Shown piece by piece: positions 56,938 to 64,000 of a stretch of 64,000 nt of DNA. Position numbers and translations under genes: made by a program. Numbering within the stretch: position 1 is the first letter of the stretch; the number at the start of each line of letters is the position of its first letter. This DNA is from Gilliamella sp. wkB171 (lineage in GTDB: Bacteria; Pseudomonadota; Gammaproteobacteria; Enterobacterales; Orbaceae), in the NCBI RefSeq assembly GCF_001693755.1, contig NZ_LYST01000043.1, positions 434,001 to 498,000 of the forward strand. The letters run 5' to 3'. The notes under the pieces are model-generated. The model did no database searches, was not told the origin of the DNA, and was given only the letters and a program-made list of their open reading frames with translations.

Positions 56938-57780
56938 TTAAAAACCATTATTGTTATACACATCATCAGGATTAGGTCCCGTGCGTAATTTTTGATTTAA
57001 GCAATTAATTTTTCTCATCTCGTCAGAGGTAAGTTCAAAATCAAAAATATTAATATTTTCAGCAATCCGATCCGGATGCGCTGACTTTGGGATCACAATA
57101 TAACCATTTTGTAGGTGCCAACGTAAGGCAACTTGTGATAAAGACTTATTATAACGATCGCCTATTGCAACTAATACCGGTTCATTGAGTATTTTATTGT
57201 GAGCAAGTGGTGACCATGCTTCAATTGCAATATTTTGCTTACGCAAGTAGCGCACTAAGTCTATTTGTGTTAAGTAGGGATGAATTTCTATTTGATTAAT
57301 CATCGGCTGAATATTTGCTTGACTAGCCAGTAACTCTAAATGTGAGATATGAAAATTACACACACCAATGGCTCGAACACGTTTTTCCTCATAAAGCTTT
57401 TCAATTGCTCGCCAAGTTTCAAAAAAAGTATGATGAAGCGGCCAATGCACTAAAAACAGATCAAGATAATCAAGTTGTAAATCCTTTAACGATTGTTCAA
57501 AACTTGCTAACGTTTTTTTGTAACCTTGATTGGCATTGCTCACTTTTGAAGTAATAAATAATTCACTACGATCGATACCACATTGTTTAATCGCCTGACC
57601 GATTTGTTTTTCGTTTTGGTAAAGTTGCGCGGTATCAAAAGAACGATAGCCAACTTTAATAGCCGTATTAATTGCTTGAGATATTTGATCAAATTCAGTT
57701 AATTTAAAAGTACCAAGACCAAGTTGTGGCATTACTACATTATTACTTAGAGTAATTTTATTATCGCTAGTTATCGTCAT
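56938..57780 (-). CDS. Aldo/keto reductase, 2,5-diketo-D-gluconate reductase type
   Basis: About 280-residue NADPH-dependent carbonyl reductase of the AKR fold. It shows LGLGTFKL, SFDTAQLYQNEKQIG (catalytic Asp and Tyr), FITSKVSN (Lys), LFLVHWPL (His), AIGVCNFHISHLE, NQIEIHPYL and VIPKSAHPDRIAEN (NADP phosphate contact). It resembles DkgA/DkgB; the substrate is not determined by sequence. ATG at 57780 has GGAG upstream; the GTG at 57783 is an alternative. Minus-strand neighbours are the HD hydrolase and the two secreted paralogues. Confidence 0.88.
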   Translation of the reverse strand: MTITSDNKITLSNNVVMPQLGLGTFKLTEFDQISQAINTAIKVGYRSFDTAQLYQNEKQIGQAIKQCGIDRSELFITSKVSNANQGYKKTLASFEQSLKDLQLDYLDLFLVHWPLHHTFFETWRAIEKLYEEKRVRAIGVCNFHISHLELLASQANIQPMINQIEIHPYLTQIDLVRYLRKQNIAIEAWSPLAHNKILNEPVLVAIGDRYNKSLSQVALRWHLQNGYIVIPKSAHPDRIAENINIFDFELTSDEMRKINCLNQKLRTGPNPDDVYNNNGF

Positions 57781-57825
57781 CACAAACCTCTCCCATACTA
57801 TTTAACACATTAAACAGCGGTACAG

Positions 57826-58500
57826 TTAGTCATCACCCCTCCACTCTTTTTCAAACTGATTAACAAACTGAACTAAAAAATCATGTCGCTGTTCAGCAAT
57901 GTTTTTAGCAGTTTGCGTATTCATCATACCTTTAAGTAAAAAAAGTTTCTCATAGAAATGATTAATTACTGTATTCGGTTGTTTATAACTCTCTTCAGTC
58001 ATCGGTATTCTTGGCAAAATGGTAGGATCATGCATGATGTTATGTTTATTACCACCATAATAGAATGTACGCCCTATTCCTATTGCGCCAATGGCATCAA
58101 GTCGATCGGCATCTTGTACAATCTTACCTTCAAGGGATAATGGCTTTTTATCACTCAGGTTTTTCCGGTAAGACATATTTTCGATAATAGAAAAAATAGC
58201 AGTAATTTCGATTTCCGTAAGGTCCTGTAACGTTAGGAAACAACGTAATTCATCAACCGCTAATTCCACATTAGACACTACTTTTTCATCAATTACATCA
58301 TGTAAATAAGCACTTAAAACAACAATAAAATAATTAGCATTGGGTTCATTGAGTAAGATTTTTTGTGCCAATTTAACTACGCGTTCAATATGTGCCATAT
58401 CATGGCCTGAAAAATCATGGGCAAGCTTTTGTTCTACAAAAATTTTTACGGCTTGCATAGCACGTTGTTGATGTTTAGTTAGCGGTGAATCTTTCATCAT
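57826..58500 (-). CDS. HD-domain phosphohydrolase, YedJ/YpgQ-like
   Basis: 224 residues with HD metal motifs: GHDMAHIERVVKLA (His-Asp), AYLHDVIDEK (second His-Asp), and a C-terminal Asp in QDADRLDAIGAIGIGRTFYYGG. This is the pattern of the YedJ/YpgQ group of HD hydrolases, which may cleave nucleoside triphosphates to pyrophosphate. Two ATGs overlap at the start (58500 and 58497); AAAGG precedes them. It stands 45 bases upstream of the aldo/keto reductase on the same strand. Confidence 0.85.
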   Translation of the reverse strand: MMKDSPLTKHQQRAMQAVKIFVEQKLAHDFSGHDMAHIERVVKLAQKILLNEPNANYFIVVLSAYLHDVIDEKVVSNVELAVDELRCFLTLQDLTEIEITAIFSIIENMSYRKNLSDKKPLSLEGKIVQDADRLDAIGAIGIGRTFYYGGNKHNIMHDPTILPRIPMTEESYKQPNTVINHFYEKLFLLKGMMNTQTAKNIAEQRHDFLVQFVNQFEKEWRGDD

Positions 58501-58521
58501 TTAAACCTTTTTTTATTTTGC

Positions 58522-59961
58522 TTAATTAGGACTAATACAAGCAACTTTAGCTTTATCTGTCCAATAATCAATCATCCCTATGTTAGAGTGAACTTGCAAA
58601 TAATAAGTTTTACCACCCTCTTGGAAGCTATTTGCGCTCCAATAAACAGCGCCGGAAATAAAATGGCTTTCAGGATAATAATAGTTGTTTGTCTCGCCCC
58701 ATTGAGAAAACAGTCCTCCATCGATCCGGCGTTGATAGTGACGACCTAACCCAGGTAATCCACCAGTCCAAATTGAATTATAATTTGCATTTGTTAATTG
58801 AGGTAAAGTCGGTATTTGATAACCCAAATTATCACAATATTGTTTTGCTTGTTCAAAAAGCATACTGGTATTTTCAGCCTGAACAATAAACCATTTTTGT
58901 ATAGTAAAAGCATAAATTTTATTGGTTTTAGCTTTATCTTTATATAAGATGAATGTCGTAGCAATAGCAGCTTTGGCTGCTTGTGCTGCATCAGCGCTAC
59001 TTGTCGGCCCAGTTAATTGAATTTTGGCTTTAGAACCATTACCCGTGATGGTTAAATTAATTGCTGAATCAGTGGGTATTTTATCAAAGCTCATATCCGA
59101 TGGTGAACTATCAAGTAAATTCAGATAAAAAAATAAACCATTCTCACCCATAGTTGGAAAATTTAATTCTGGATGCGTTAAAGATTGCCGTTTAAAACCT
59201 TTAGCATCATCCCATTGATTTTCTGGTCCTGAATAGTCCGTTCCGCCCCAACTGTTGCCTTTGCTGTCATTGACTGATAAATTTGGCTCCGCTGAATAAG
59301 TACAGGCACCATTAGGCGGAGAAAAATAGTAAGTGGTACTATTTGCGTCAAATGCAACCGTATTTGGCTGACCATATTTAGTAGATAATGTGCCATTCAT
59401 ATGATTCAAGGTAAAACTATAAGGCGCATAACAATCACTTAACTCTTTATCCAATGCGATAGGGATACCGTTGGCATCTTGAATTGATAATATAAGATCC
59501 CCTGTTGCTGTGATATCACCATCACCATCTTGATCAAACCAAAAACCGTTAGTCGCAAACACCTCAGTTAAAGAAACGGATGCTTGGTTTTCAGGAATTA
59601 AGGTTTTAAAATCGTTGGCTTTGATCGATTCCCCATTTAATTGTATGGGTACTTGCTTTGATGAAGTGTTGGTCGCTTTTGTAAATTTTCGTCCATCAGG
59701 TAAAGTGATTAATAAAAGATTATCGGTATAAAATGAGCGCGTTTTACCGCCATCGAAAGAGATATAAGGAGCCGAACCTTGTATGGTATTTGTTGTTTCG
59801 ACCGCTTCAACATAAGGTAAACCCGCATTCACACTGTAACAAACAATGCCAAGACAAGCTATTATCATTTTTGATATCAATAAAGCTAAACTTGATTTTA
59901 TCGCTGCTAAGTCACACATTTCAATCAACCGAGTTATTTTAAACAATACATATGGTTTCAT
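58522..59961 (-). CDS. Secreted protein C of the four-member family
   Basis: 479 residues, no recognised family. It is a close paralogue of protein D and a distant relative of A and B. The N-terminus has a hydrophobic segment (about 20-40, ALLISKMIIACLGIVCYSV) with a probable cut after VNA. The mature part begins GLPYVEAVETTNTIQGSAPY and continues with FDGGKTRSFY and LLLITLPDGRKF. DQDGDGDITATGD (around residue 145) is a calcium-loop-like motif. The block GFKRQSLTHPELNFPTMGENG is followed by a long strand-rich segment, then FTIQKWFIV, then a C-terminal CDNLGYQIPTLPQLTNANY, GGLFSQWGE and ACISPN. ATG at 59961 is chosen because the upstream gene D ends at 59981; ATG at 59919 is also possible. Confidence 0.75.
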   Translation of the reverse strand: MKPYVLFKITRLIEMCDLAAIKSSLALLISKMIIACLGIVCYSVNAGLPYVEAVETTNTIQGSAPYISFDGGKTRSFYTDNLLLITLPDGRKFTKATNTSSKQVPIQLNGESIKANDFKTLIPENQASVSLTEVFATNGFWFDQDGDGDITATGDLILSIQDANGIPIALDKELSDCYAPYSFTLNHMNGTLSTKYGQPNTVAFDANSTTYYFSPPNGACTYSAEPNLSVNDSKGNSWGGTDYSGPENQWDDAKGFKRQSLTHPELNFPTMGENGLFFYLNLLDSSPSDMSFDKIPTDSAINLTITGNGSKAKIQLTGPTSSADAAQAAKAAIATTFILYKDKAKTNKIYAFTIQKWFIVQAENTSMLFEQAKQYCDNLGYQIPTLPQLTNANYNSIWTGGLPGLGRHYQRRIDGGLFSQWGETNNYYYPESHFISGAVYWSANSFQEGGKTYYLQVHSNIGMIDYWTDKAKVACISPN

Positions 59962-59980
59962 CACTAATTGTCGCAATACG

Positions 59981-61483
59981 TTAATTAGGACTGATACAAA
60001 CCAGACTACCATATCCCCTTTTTTGAATTTGTCCCATATTTGAATAAACTTGCAAATCATTGCTAGTCAAGTAAATTTCATTTGGGTAAATGTCAGCTTG
60101 CGGATAAGAATTTAGATGAATTTCGCCCCACTCAGCAAACAATCCACCACCAATACGGCGTTGATAATTATTGCCTTGCCCGGCCAAACCACCATCCCAA
60201 TAACTCGAAGAATCTTTTGAATTGGCATTGGTCAATTGTGATACTGTCGGTAATTGATAACCTAAATCACGACAATACTGTTTTGCTGCTTCATCAAAAT
60301 TTTCCGGACGAGTTTTTTTAGCAATAAACCATTTTTTAATGGTAAAACTATATAGCTTTTGGGTTTTCGCCTTATCGGCATAAAGAATAAAGGTGGTGGC
60401 AACTGCTGCTTTACTTGCATCTTGCAAACTGGCGCCGTCAGCAGGACCGGTTAAAGTGATTTTTGCTTGATTACCTTTGCTGGTAATCTCTAAGTCAATG
60501 CCGGAATCGGCAGGTATTTTAGTAAAGCTCATATTACTGGCTGAATCAGCTAAATCCATGGTAAACAATAGCCCATTAGCGGCCATAGTTGGAAAGTTCA
60601 ATTCTGGATTATCAAAAGATTGTTGTCTGAATCCTTTGGCATCATCCCACATGCCTTGCGGTCCTGAATAATTCGAACCTGACCAAGTTTTATGGGTATC
60701 GCTGAGGAATAAATTGGGTTTTGCCGATAAAGAGCAAGCACCCGGTGCCGGATTCAGGTAGTAAATCATATCAGTGTAGTTCAATGAAAAATGGTTAGGA
60801 TCGCCATATTTAGTGGTGACATCACTCCCATCATGCATTAGCCTAAAGCTATAAGGCGCTTCACAATCGTTTAATTCATCATCCAAACTAAGCACTTGGT
60901 TATTGGCATTTTTTACAATCAATTGAAAATGACCGGTCGCCGTTATTTCACCATCACCATCGACATCAAACCAATAAGGACCAGAGTTGAGCACATCGGT
61001 CATGCTTTGTTGAGCAGTGATATCCTTGTTTTGATCTGAGCTATCTGCTGTTTGATTGTAAGGGATGATCGTTTTAATATCTTTAACTTTGGTTGGTGCA
61101 CCGGTTAATTGAATCGGATTAGTGGTGGAGGAAACGTTATTTGAGTAATTAAATTCTCTGCCGTCAGGTAAAGTAATGACGAATAAATCATAAGTGGTAT
61201 AAGCACGGCTTTTACCACCATCAAAAGTAAGATAGGGAGCCGAACCTTGTATGGTATTTACAGTCTTAACAGCTTGAACTACGGGTAATGCACTAAAAAC
61301 ATTAAAACTGAATAAACCCAAAAAAAACAGCACTATGGATAGTCGAATTAAATAAAATCGAGTCCTTATTGTTCGCAATAAATAAAAAATAATAGGAATG
61401 AACAAACCACAATATTTTTTTTTAGTAAAACGTTGCCTACTTGGCGCTCGAAGTCTATTTAGATTACCTATCTCTGTTTTCAT
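59981..61483 (-). CDS. Secreted protein D of the four-member family
   Basis: 500 residues, paralogue of C. The N-terminal 68 residues hold basic and hydrophobic segments and end in a signal-like FFLGLFSFNVFSA before LPVVQAVKTVNTIQGS. The shared blocks are SAPYLTFDGGKSRAY, DVDGDGEITATG (calcium-loop-like), PTMAANGLLFTMDL, FTIKKWFIA, YCRDLGYQLPTVSQLTNAN and GGLFAEWGEI, with C-terminal VCISPN. The long basic leader could be an extended signal peptide. ATG at 61483 is chosen; the upstream frame to 61522 (MVVINNY) has no better site. C and D are tandem on the minus strand with 19 bases between them. Confidence 0.75.
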   Translation of the reverse strand: MKTEIGNLNRLRAPSRQRFTKKKYCGLFIPIIFYLLRTIRTRFYLIRLSIVLFFLGLFSFNVFSALPVVQAVKTVNTIQGSAPYLTFDGGKSRAYTTYDLFVITLPDGREFNYSNNVSSTTNPIQLTGAPTKVKDIKTIIPYNQTADSSDQNKDITAQQSMTDVLNSGPYWFDVDGDGEITATGHFQLIVKNANNQVLSLDDELNDCEAPYSFRLMHDGSDVTTKYGDPNHFSLNYTDMIYYLNPAPGACSLSAKPNLFLSDTHKTWSGSNYSGPQGMWDDAKGFRQQSFDNPELNFPTMAANGLLFTMDLADSASNMSFTKIPADSGIDLEITSKGNQAKITLTGPADGASLQDASKAAVATTFILYADKAKTQKLYSFTIKKWFIAKKTRPENFDEAAKQYCRDLGYQLPTVSQLTNANSKDSSSYWDGGLAGQGNNYQRRIGGGLFAEWGEIHLNSYPQADIYPNEIYLTSNDLQVYSNMGQIQKRGYGSLVCISPN

Positions 61484-61522
61484 AATAAAACAACTTATTA
61501 AATAATTATTGATAACAACCAA

Positions 61523-61839
61523 ACAACAACTTTATGCTTTTTTACGAATAAACTATCAGTGATAACGCTTAAATTACTTTATATAAAGTGCAACTAAGGT
61601 TAAAAGTAAAATAACTATAAATCAATACATATTATCCCAAAAGTAATATTTATTAACCCATAAATATTTTTATTAAAAACTAATATCAACTAAATAAAAA
61701 TAATCAATTAAAATAGTTGCTCAGTAATAATTAATGTTTTTTTTATATTTTTTTTATTTTGGGATGATTGTTTTCAACAAACTTGAAAGGTAGAATGCGC
61801 AAATCAAAAATTTATAAAGCAAATATCGGAGTTGCTCAC
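61523..61839. other. Divergent AT-rich region before mprF
   Basis: About 320 bases of very AT-rich sequence (a T tract near 61736-61760). It must hold the promoters of protein D and of mprF. No coding frame or strong repeat was found; a GGAG site at 61828-61831 belongs to mprF. Confidence 0.6.
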
Positions 61840-64000
61840 GTGAAAATATCAGCGCGTAAAGTTTTGCCTTGGCAATTGATAGAATACTTCACTCGCTATC
61901 GCCAATTCCTAGCTTTATTATTTGGATTATCCATCTTTTTTATTGCTTTGATTGTTTGCTGGCATCTATTAAAAGAAATTAATCTTGATGACTTAAAATT
62001 AGCCGTTCACAACCTTTCACCGCAAGCTATTTTATTTGCTTGTTTATCGGCTATTGGTAGCTATTTAATGTTAATTTGCTATGAATGGTCAGCCGCGCGT
62101 TATGCAGGCGTAAAGCTAAAGCCTTCCATTATTGTTTTAGGTGGAATTTGTGCTTCAGCTATTGGTAATGCAATAGGTTTATCGGCGTTGTCAGGGGGCG
62201 CTGTTCGTTGTCGTTTATACTTCAAATATGGACTAACAACGATTGATGTGGCAAGAATGTCAATTTTTGTTACACTCTCTTTAGGCTTTACTCTACCATT
62301 ACTGGCAGCGGCGGCAGCGTTAATTCATCCACATAATGCTATGGTTGCTTTACACTTATCCGAAAATGGCGTGATACTAATAGCAAGCATGCTATTTTGT
62401 TTTTATATTGGATTATTTATTTTCTTATACTGCAATCGTTTATCGGAAAAGCCTAATAAAGATACTCGCTTATTTAAAATCGCAAGATGGTCTATTCGTT
62501 TACCTAACTTACGTTTGGCTTCAAGCCAATTTATTATTACCTTCTTTGATGCTGTCTTAGCAGGGGCGATTCTTTACTTTCTACTACCTTCGCATCCAAA
62601 TTTTATTACCTTTATTATGATTTACATTCTGGCATTAGTTGCTGGTGTATTAAGTCATGTTCCTGGGGGAGTAGGCGTATTTGAAGCAATTATGCTCGCC
62701 GCATTTTCATCTCAAATTGGTGCAGCATCTTTAACTGTAGCATTAGTCATTTATCGTATTATTTATATTTTAATCCCGCTTATCCCTGCCGGTATTTTGC
62801 TGTTAATCAATGAAGGAAAGCATTATTTAACTTCATCACAAGTCAAGCAAACTGAAACGGGAATTGCGGCCTCTATCATGGCTGCTGCGGTATTTTTTGC
62901 CGGTGTAGTGATGATGTTTTCTAGCATCATTCCTGGTTTTAATCATCGTTTTGTTGATGAATTTATTCCGAATAAAATTATCAATATAGCTCATTTAAGT
63001 GCGAGTTTGATTGGCGTTTTATGTTTATTACTCGCAATGGGTTTACGCCGACGTCTTTATTCAGCGTGGGGAATTACCGTTATTTTACTCTTGATTGGTA
63101 GCCTCTGCTCGGTGTTAAGAGGTCTACATTGGATAGAAGCCATAACTTTATTAGTTATTGCAATATTACTCATTAATTTTAGGCATGCTTTTTATCGAAA
63201 AAGTCGACTTAGTGTTATCCCCTTTTCTTTCAAATCTTTTGCCATTTGTTTTTGTCTGATTGCGCTTTTTGTTTGGCTTATTTTATTTATTTATCAAGAT
63301 GTCCCCTATAGCCAAGATCTATGGTGGCAGTTTGAATTAGATAGCCGAGTACCACGAGCATTACGTGCAGCCTTAGGCAGTTTTATTTTGTTAAGTTCGA
63401 TTATGTTAATCTGGTTATTTAGACCAGCGTTACCAATATTAGCTAAACCAGAAACAGAACAACTCAATAAAGCTTATCAGATCGTTTTAAATTCAAAACA
63501 GCCTGAAGGTGGCTTAGCGATGAGTGGCGATAAATCACTGCTGTTCAACCAAGAACAAACCGCCTTTATTATGTATGCAAGACGTGGTCGAAGCATGGTT
63601 GCGTTATTTGATCCGATTGGTGATATTGCTGATAGAGCTGACTTAATTTGGTCATTTCGTGATCTGTGTGATGAACACCATCTTCGCCCAGTTTTTTATC
63701 AAGTCAAAGCAGCTAATTTACCTTTTTATATGGATATTGGTTTACGTACAGTAAAACTTGGTGAAGAAGCATTAGTCAATTTAAAAATATTTGATTTAAC
63801 ATCAAAAGGTTATAAAGATCTTCGCTATACTTGGAATCGAGGGCAACGTGATGGACTATCCCTAAAATTTTACCCACCTGGAACTGCGCCGCTTGATGAA
63901 CTAAAAGCGGTTTCAGATGCTTGGCTTAAAAATAAGCACTCAAAGGAAAAAAGATTTTCATTAGGGTCTTTTTCTAAAGAATATTTGGATAATTTTACGA
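61840..64000 (+). CDS. mprF: Phosphatidylglycerol lysyltransferase MprF, 3' end cut by window edge
   Basis: Membrane enzyme that adds lysine (or another aminoacyl group) from tRNA to phosphatidylglycerol and flips the product, lowering sensitivity to cationic antimicrobial peptides. The GTG start at 61840 has GGAG eight bases upstream. The N-terminal flippase domain has about 12 helices (residues 15-510), including CASAIGNAIGLSALSGGAVRCR and HVPGGVGVFEAIML; the C-terminal cytoplasmic synthase (DUF2156-like) begins near residue 530, with VALFDPIGD and RYTWNRGQRDGLSL. About 720 residues are visible; family members have about 840, so roughly 120 residues lie beyond base 64000. Confidence 0.92.
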   Translation, partial: MKISARKVLPWQLIEYFTRYRQFLALLFGLSIFFIALIVCWHLLKEINLDDLKLAVHNLSPQAILFACLSAIGSYLMLICYEWSAARYAGVKLKPSIIVLGGICASAIGNAIGLSALSGGAVRCRLYFKYGLTTIDVARMSIFVTLSLGFTLPLLAAAAALIHPHNAMVALHLSENGVILIASMLFCFYIGLFIFLYCNRLSEKPNKDTRLFKIARWSIRLPNLRLASSQFIITFFDAVLAGAILYFLLPSHPNFITFIMIYILALVAGVLSHVPGGVGVFEAIMLAAFSSQIGAASLTVALVIYRIIYILIPLIPAGILLLINEGKHYLTSSQVKQTETGIAASIMAAAVFFAGVVMMFSSIIPGFNHRFVDEFIPNKIINIAHLSASLIGVLCLLLAMGLRRRLYSAWGITVILLLIGSLCSVLRGLHWIEAITLLVIAILLINFRHAFYRKSRLSVIPFSFKSFAICFCLIALFVWLILFIYQDVPYSQDLWWQFELDSRVPRALRAALGSFILLSSIMLIWLFRPALPILAKPETEQLNKAYQIVLNSKQPEGGLAMSGDKSLLFNQEQTAFIMYARRGRSMVALFDPIGDIADRADLIWSFRDLCDEHHLRPVFYQVKAANLPFYMDIGLRTVKLGEEALVNLKIFDLTSKGYKDLRYTWNRGQRDGLSLKFYPPGTAPLDELKAVSDAWLKNKHSKEKRFSLGSFSKEYLDNFT

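Noticed and set aside
59981-60060. Overlap of the open frames of C and D, considered as one frameshifted gene
   Set aside because: Both C and D contain a full set of family blocks and their own leader, so they are tandem paralogues; the overlap disappears with the start at 59961.
1-64000. CRISPR array, tRNA, rRNA, insertion sequence or prophage
   Set aside because: I looked for regularly spaced repeats, T-arm-like motifs in the gaps, transposase-like frames and terminal repeats and found none; a tRNAscan or IS search would be decisive.

Overview
The window looks like the chromosome of an AT-rich gammaproteobacterium close to, but outside, the Enterobacterales. Most proteins align well with Escherichia coli counterparts from memory (PrsA, TrmB, NfsA, RelA, SecA, NrdAB, GlnD, LacY, UxaABC, ExuR). 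Several E. coli gene orders are kept (rlmD-relA, secM-secA-mutT, galETKM, nrdA-nrdB), while others are rearranged (lolA divergent from rarA). The AT-rich bases, sugar-centred gene content and pectin/hexuronate genes suggest a gut-associated member of the Orbaceae such as Gilliamella. That placement is inference. No insertion sequence, prophage, CRISPR array, rRNA or tRNA was seen.

Layout. 1-3.6 kb: truncated prs, then trmB, nfsA and a leaderless-type glucose-1-phosphatase. 3.6-9.9 kb: lacY-galE-galT-galK-galM operon behind three GalR-like operators and a CRP-like site. 10.1-14.2 kb: coaD, rlmD, relA. 14.3-18.2 kb: folA with a glycosyltransferase, then a small exported protein and a Tat-type multicopper oxidase. 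18.4-22.6 kb: a DeoR regulator divergent from a galactitol-type PTS operon that carries an RpiB-like isomerase and a 6-phospho-3-hexuloisomerase-like protein. 22.9-26.5 kb: secM-secA-mutT, with a short SecM ending in GIRAGP. 27-29.6 kb: zur with two half-size DMT proteins, rnfH-ratA, smpB. 29.6-33 kb: LacI regulator, a GH172 (DUF2961) enzyme and a CscB-like permease. 33.8-42.8 kb: a complete intracellular pectin-fragment pathway (GH28, GPH oligogalacturonide-type transporter, UxaA, UxaB, UxaC, ExuR) with a decayed exuT remnant between uxaC and exuR. 42.9-45 kb: lolA and rarA. 45.2-48.4 kb and 58.5-61.5 kb: two tandem pairs of secreted proteins that I read as one uncharacterised family. 48.7-56.9 kb: nrdAB, a lipoprotein gene flanked by two copies of the nrdB terminator, glnD, an AEC permease. 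56.9-58.5 kb: aldo/keto reductase and HD hydrolase. 61.8 kb to the end: 5' part of mprF.

How the genes work together. Several import-and-catabolise units sit side by side. Galactosides enter by LacY and galactose passes through the Leloir pathway. A PTS sugar is isomerised by two sugar-phosphate isomerases. Oligogalacturonides probably enter by the GPH permease, are cut by cytoplasmic GH28, and feed UxaC-UxaB-UxaA. A fructoside-like sugar may enter by the CscB-like permease and be cut by GH172. CRP-like sites stand before at least three of these units. The observations most worth a second look are the secreted four-member family, the exuT deletion remnant, the GH172/CscB/LacI locus, the short divergent SecM and the PTS operon with two isomerases.
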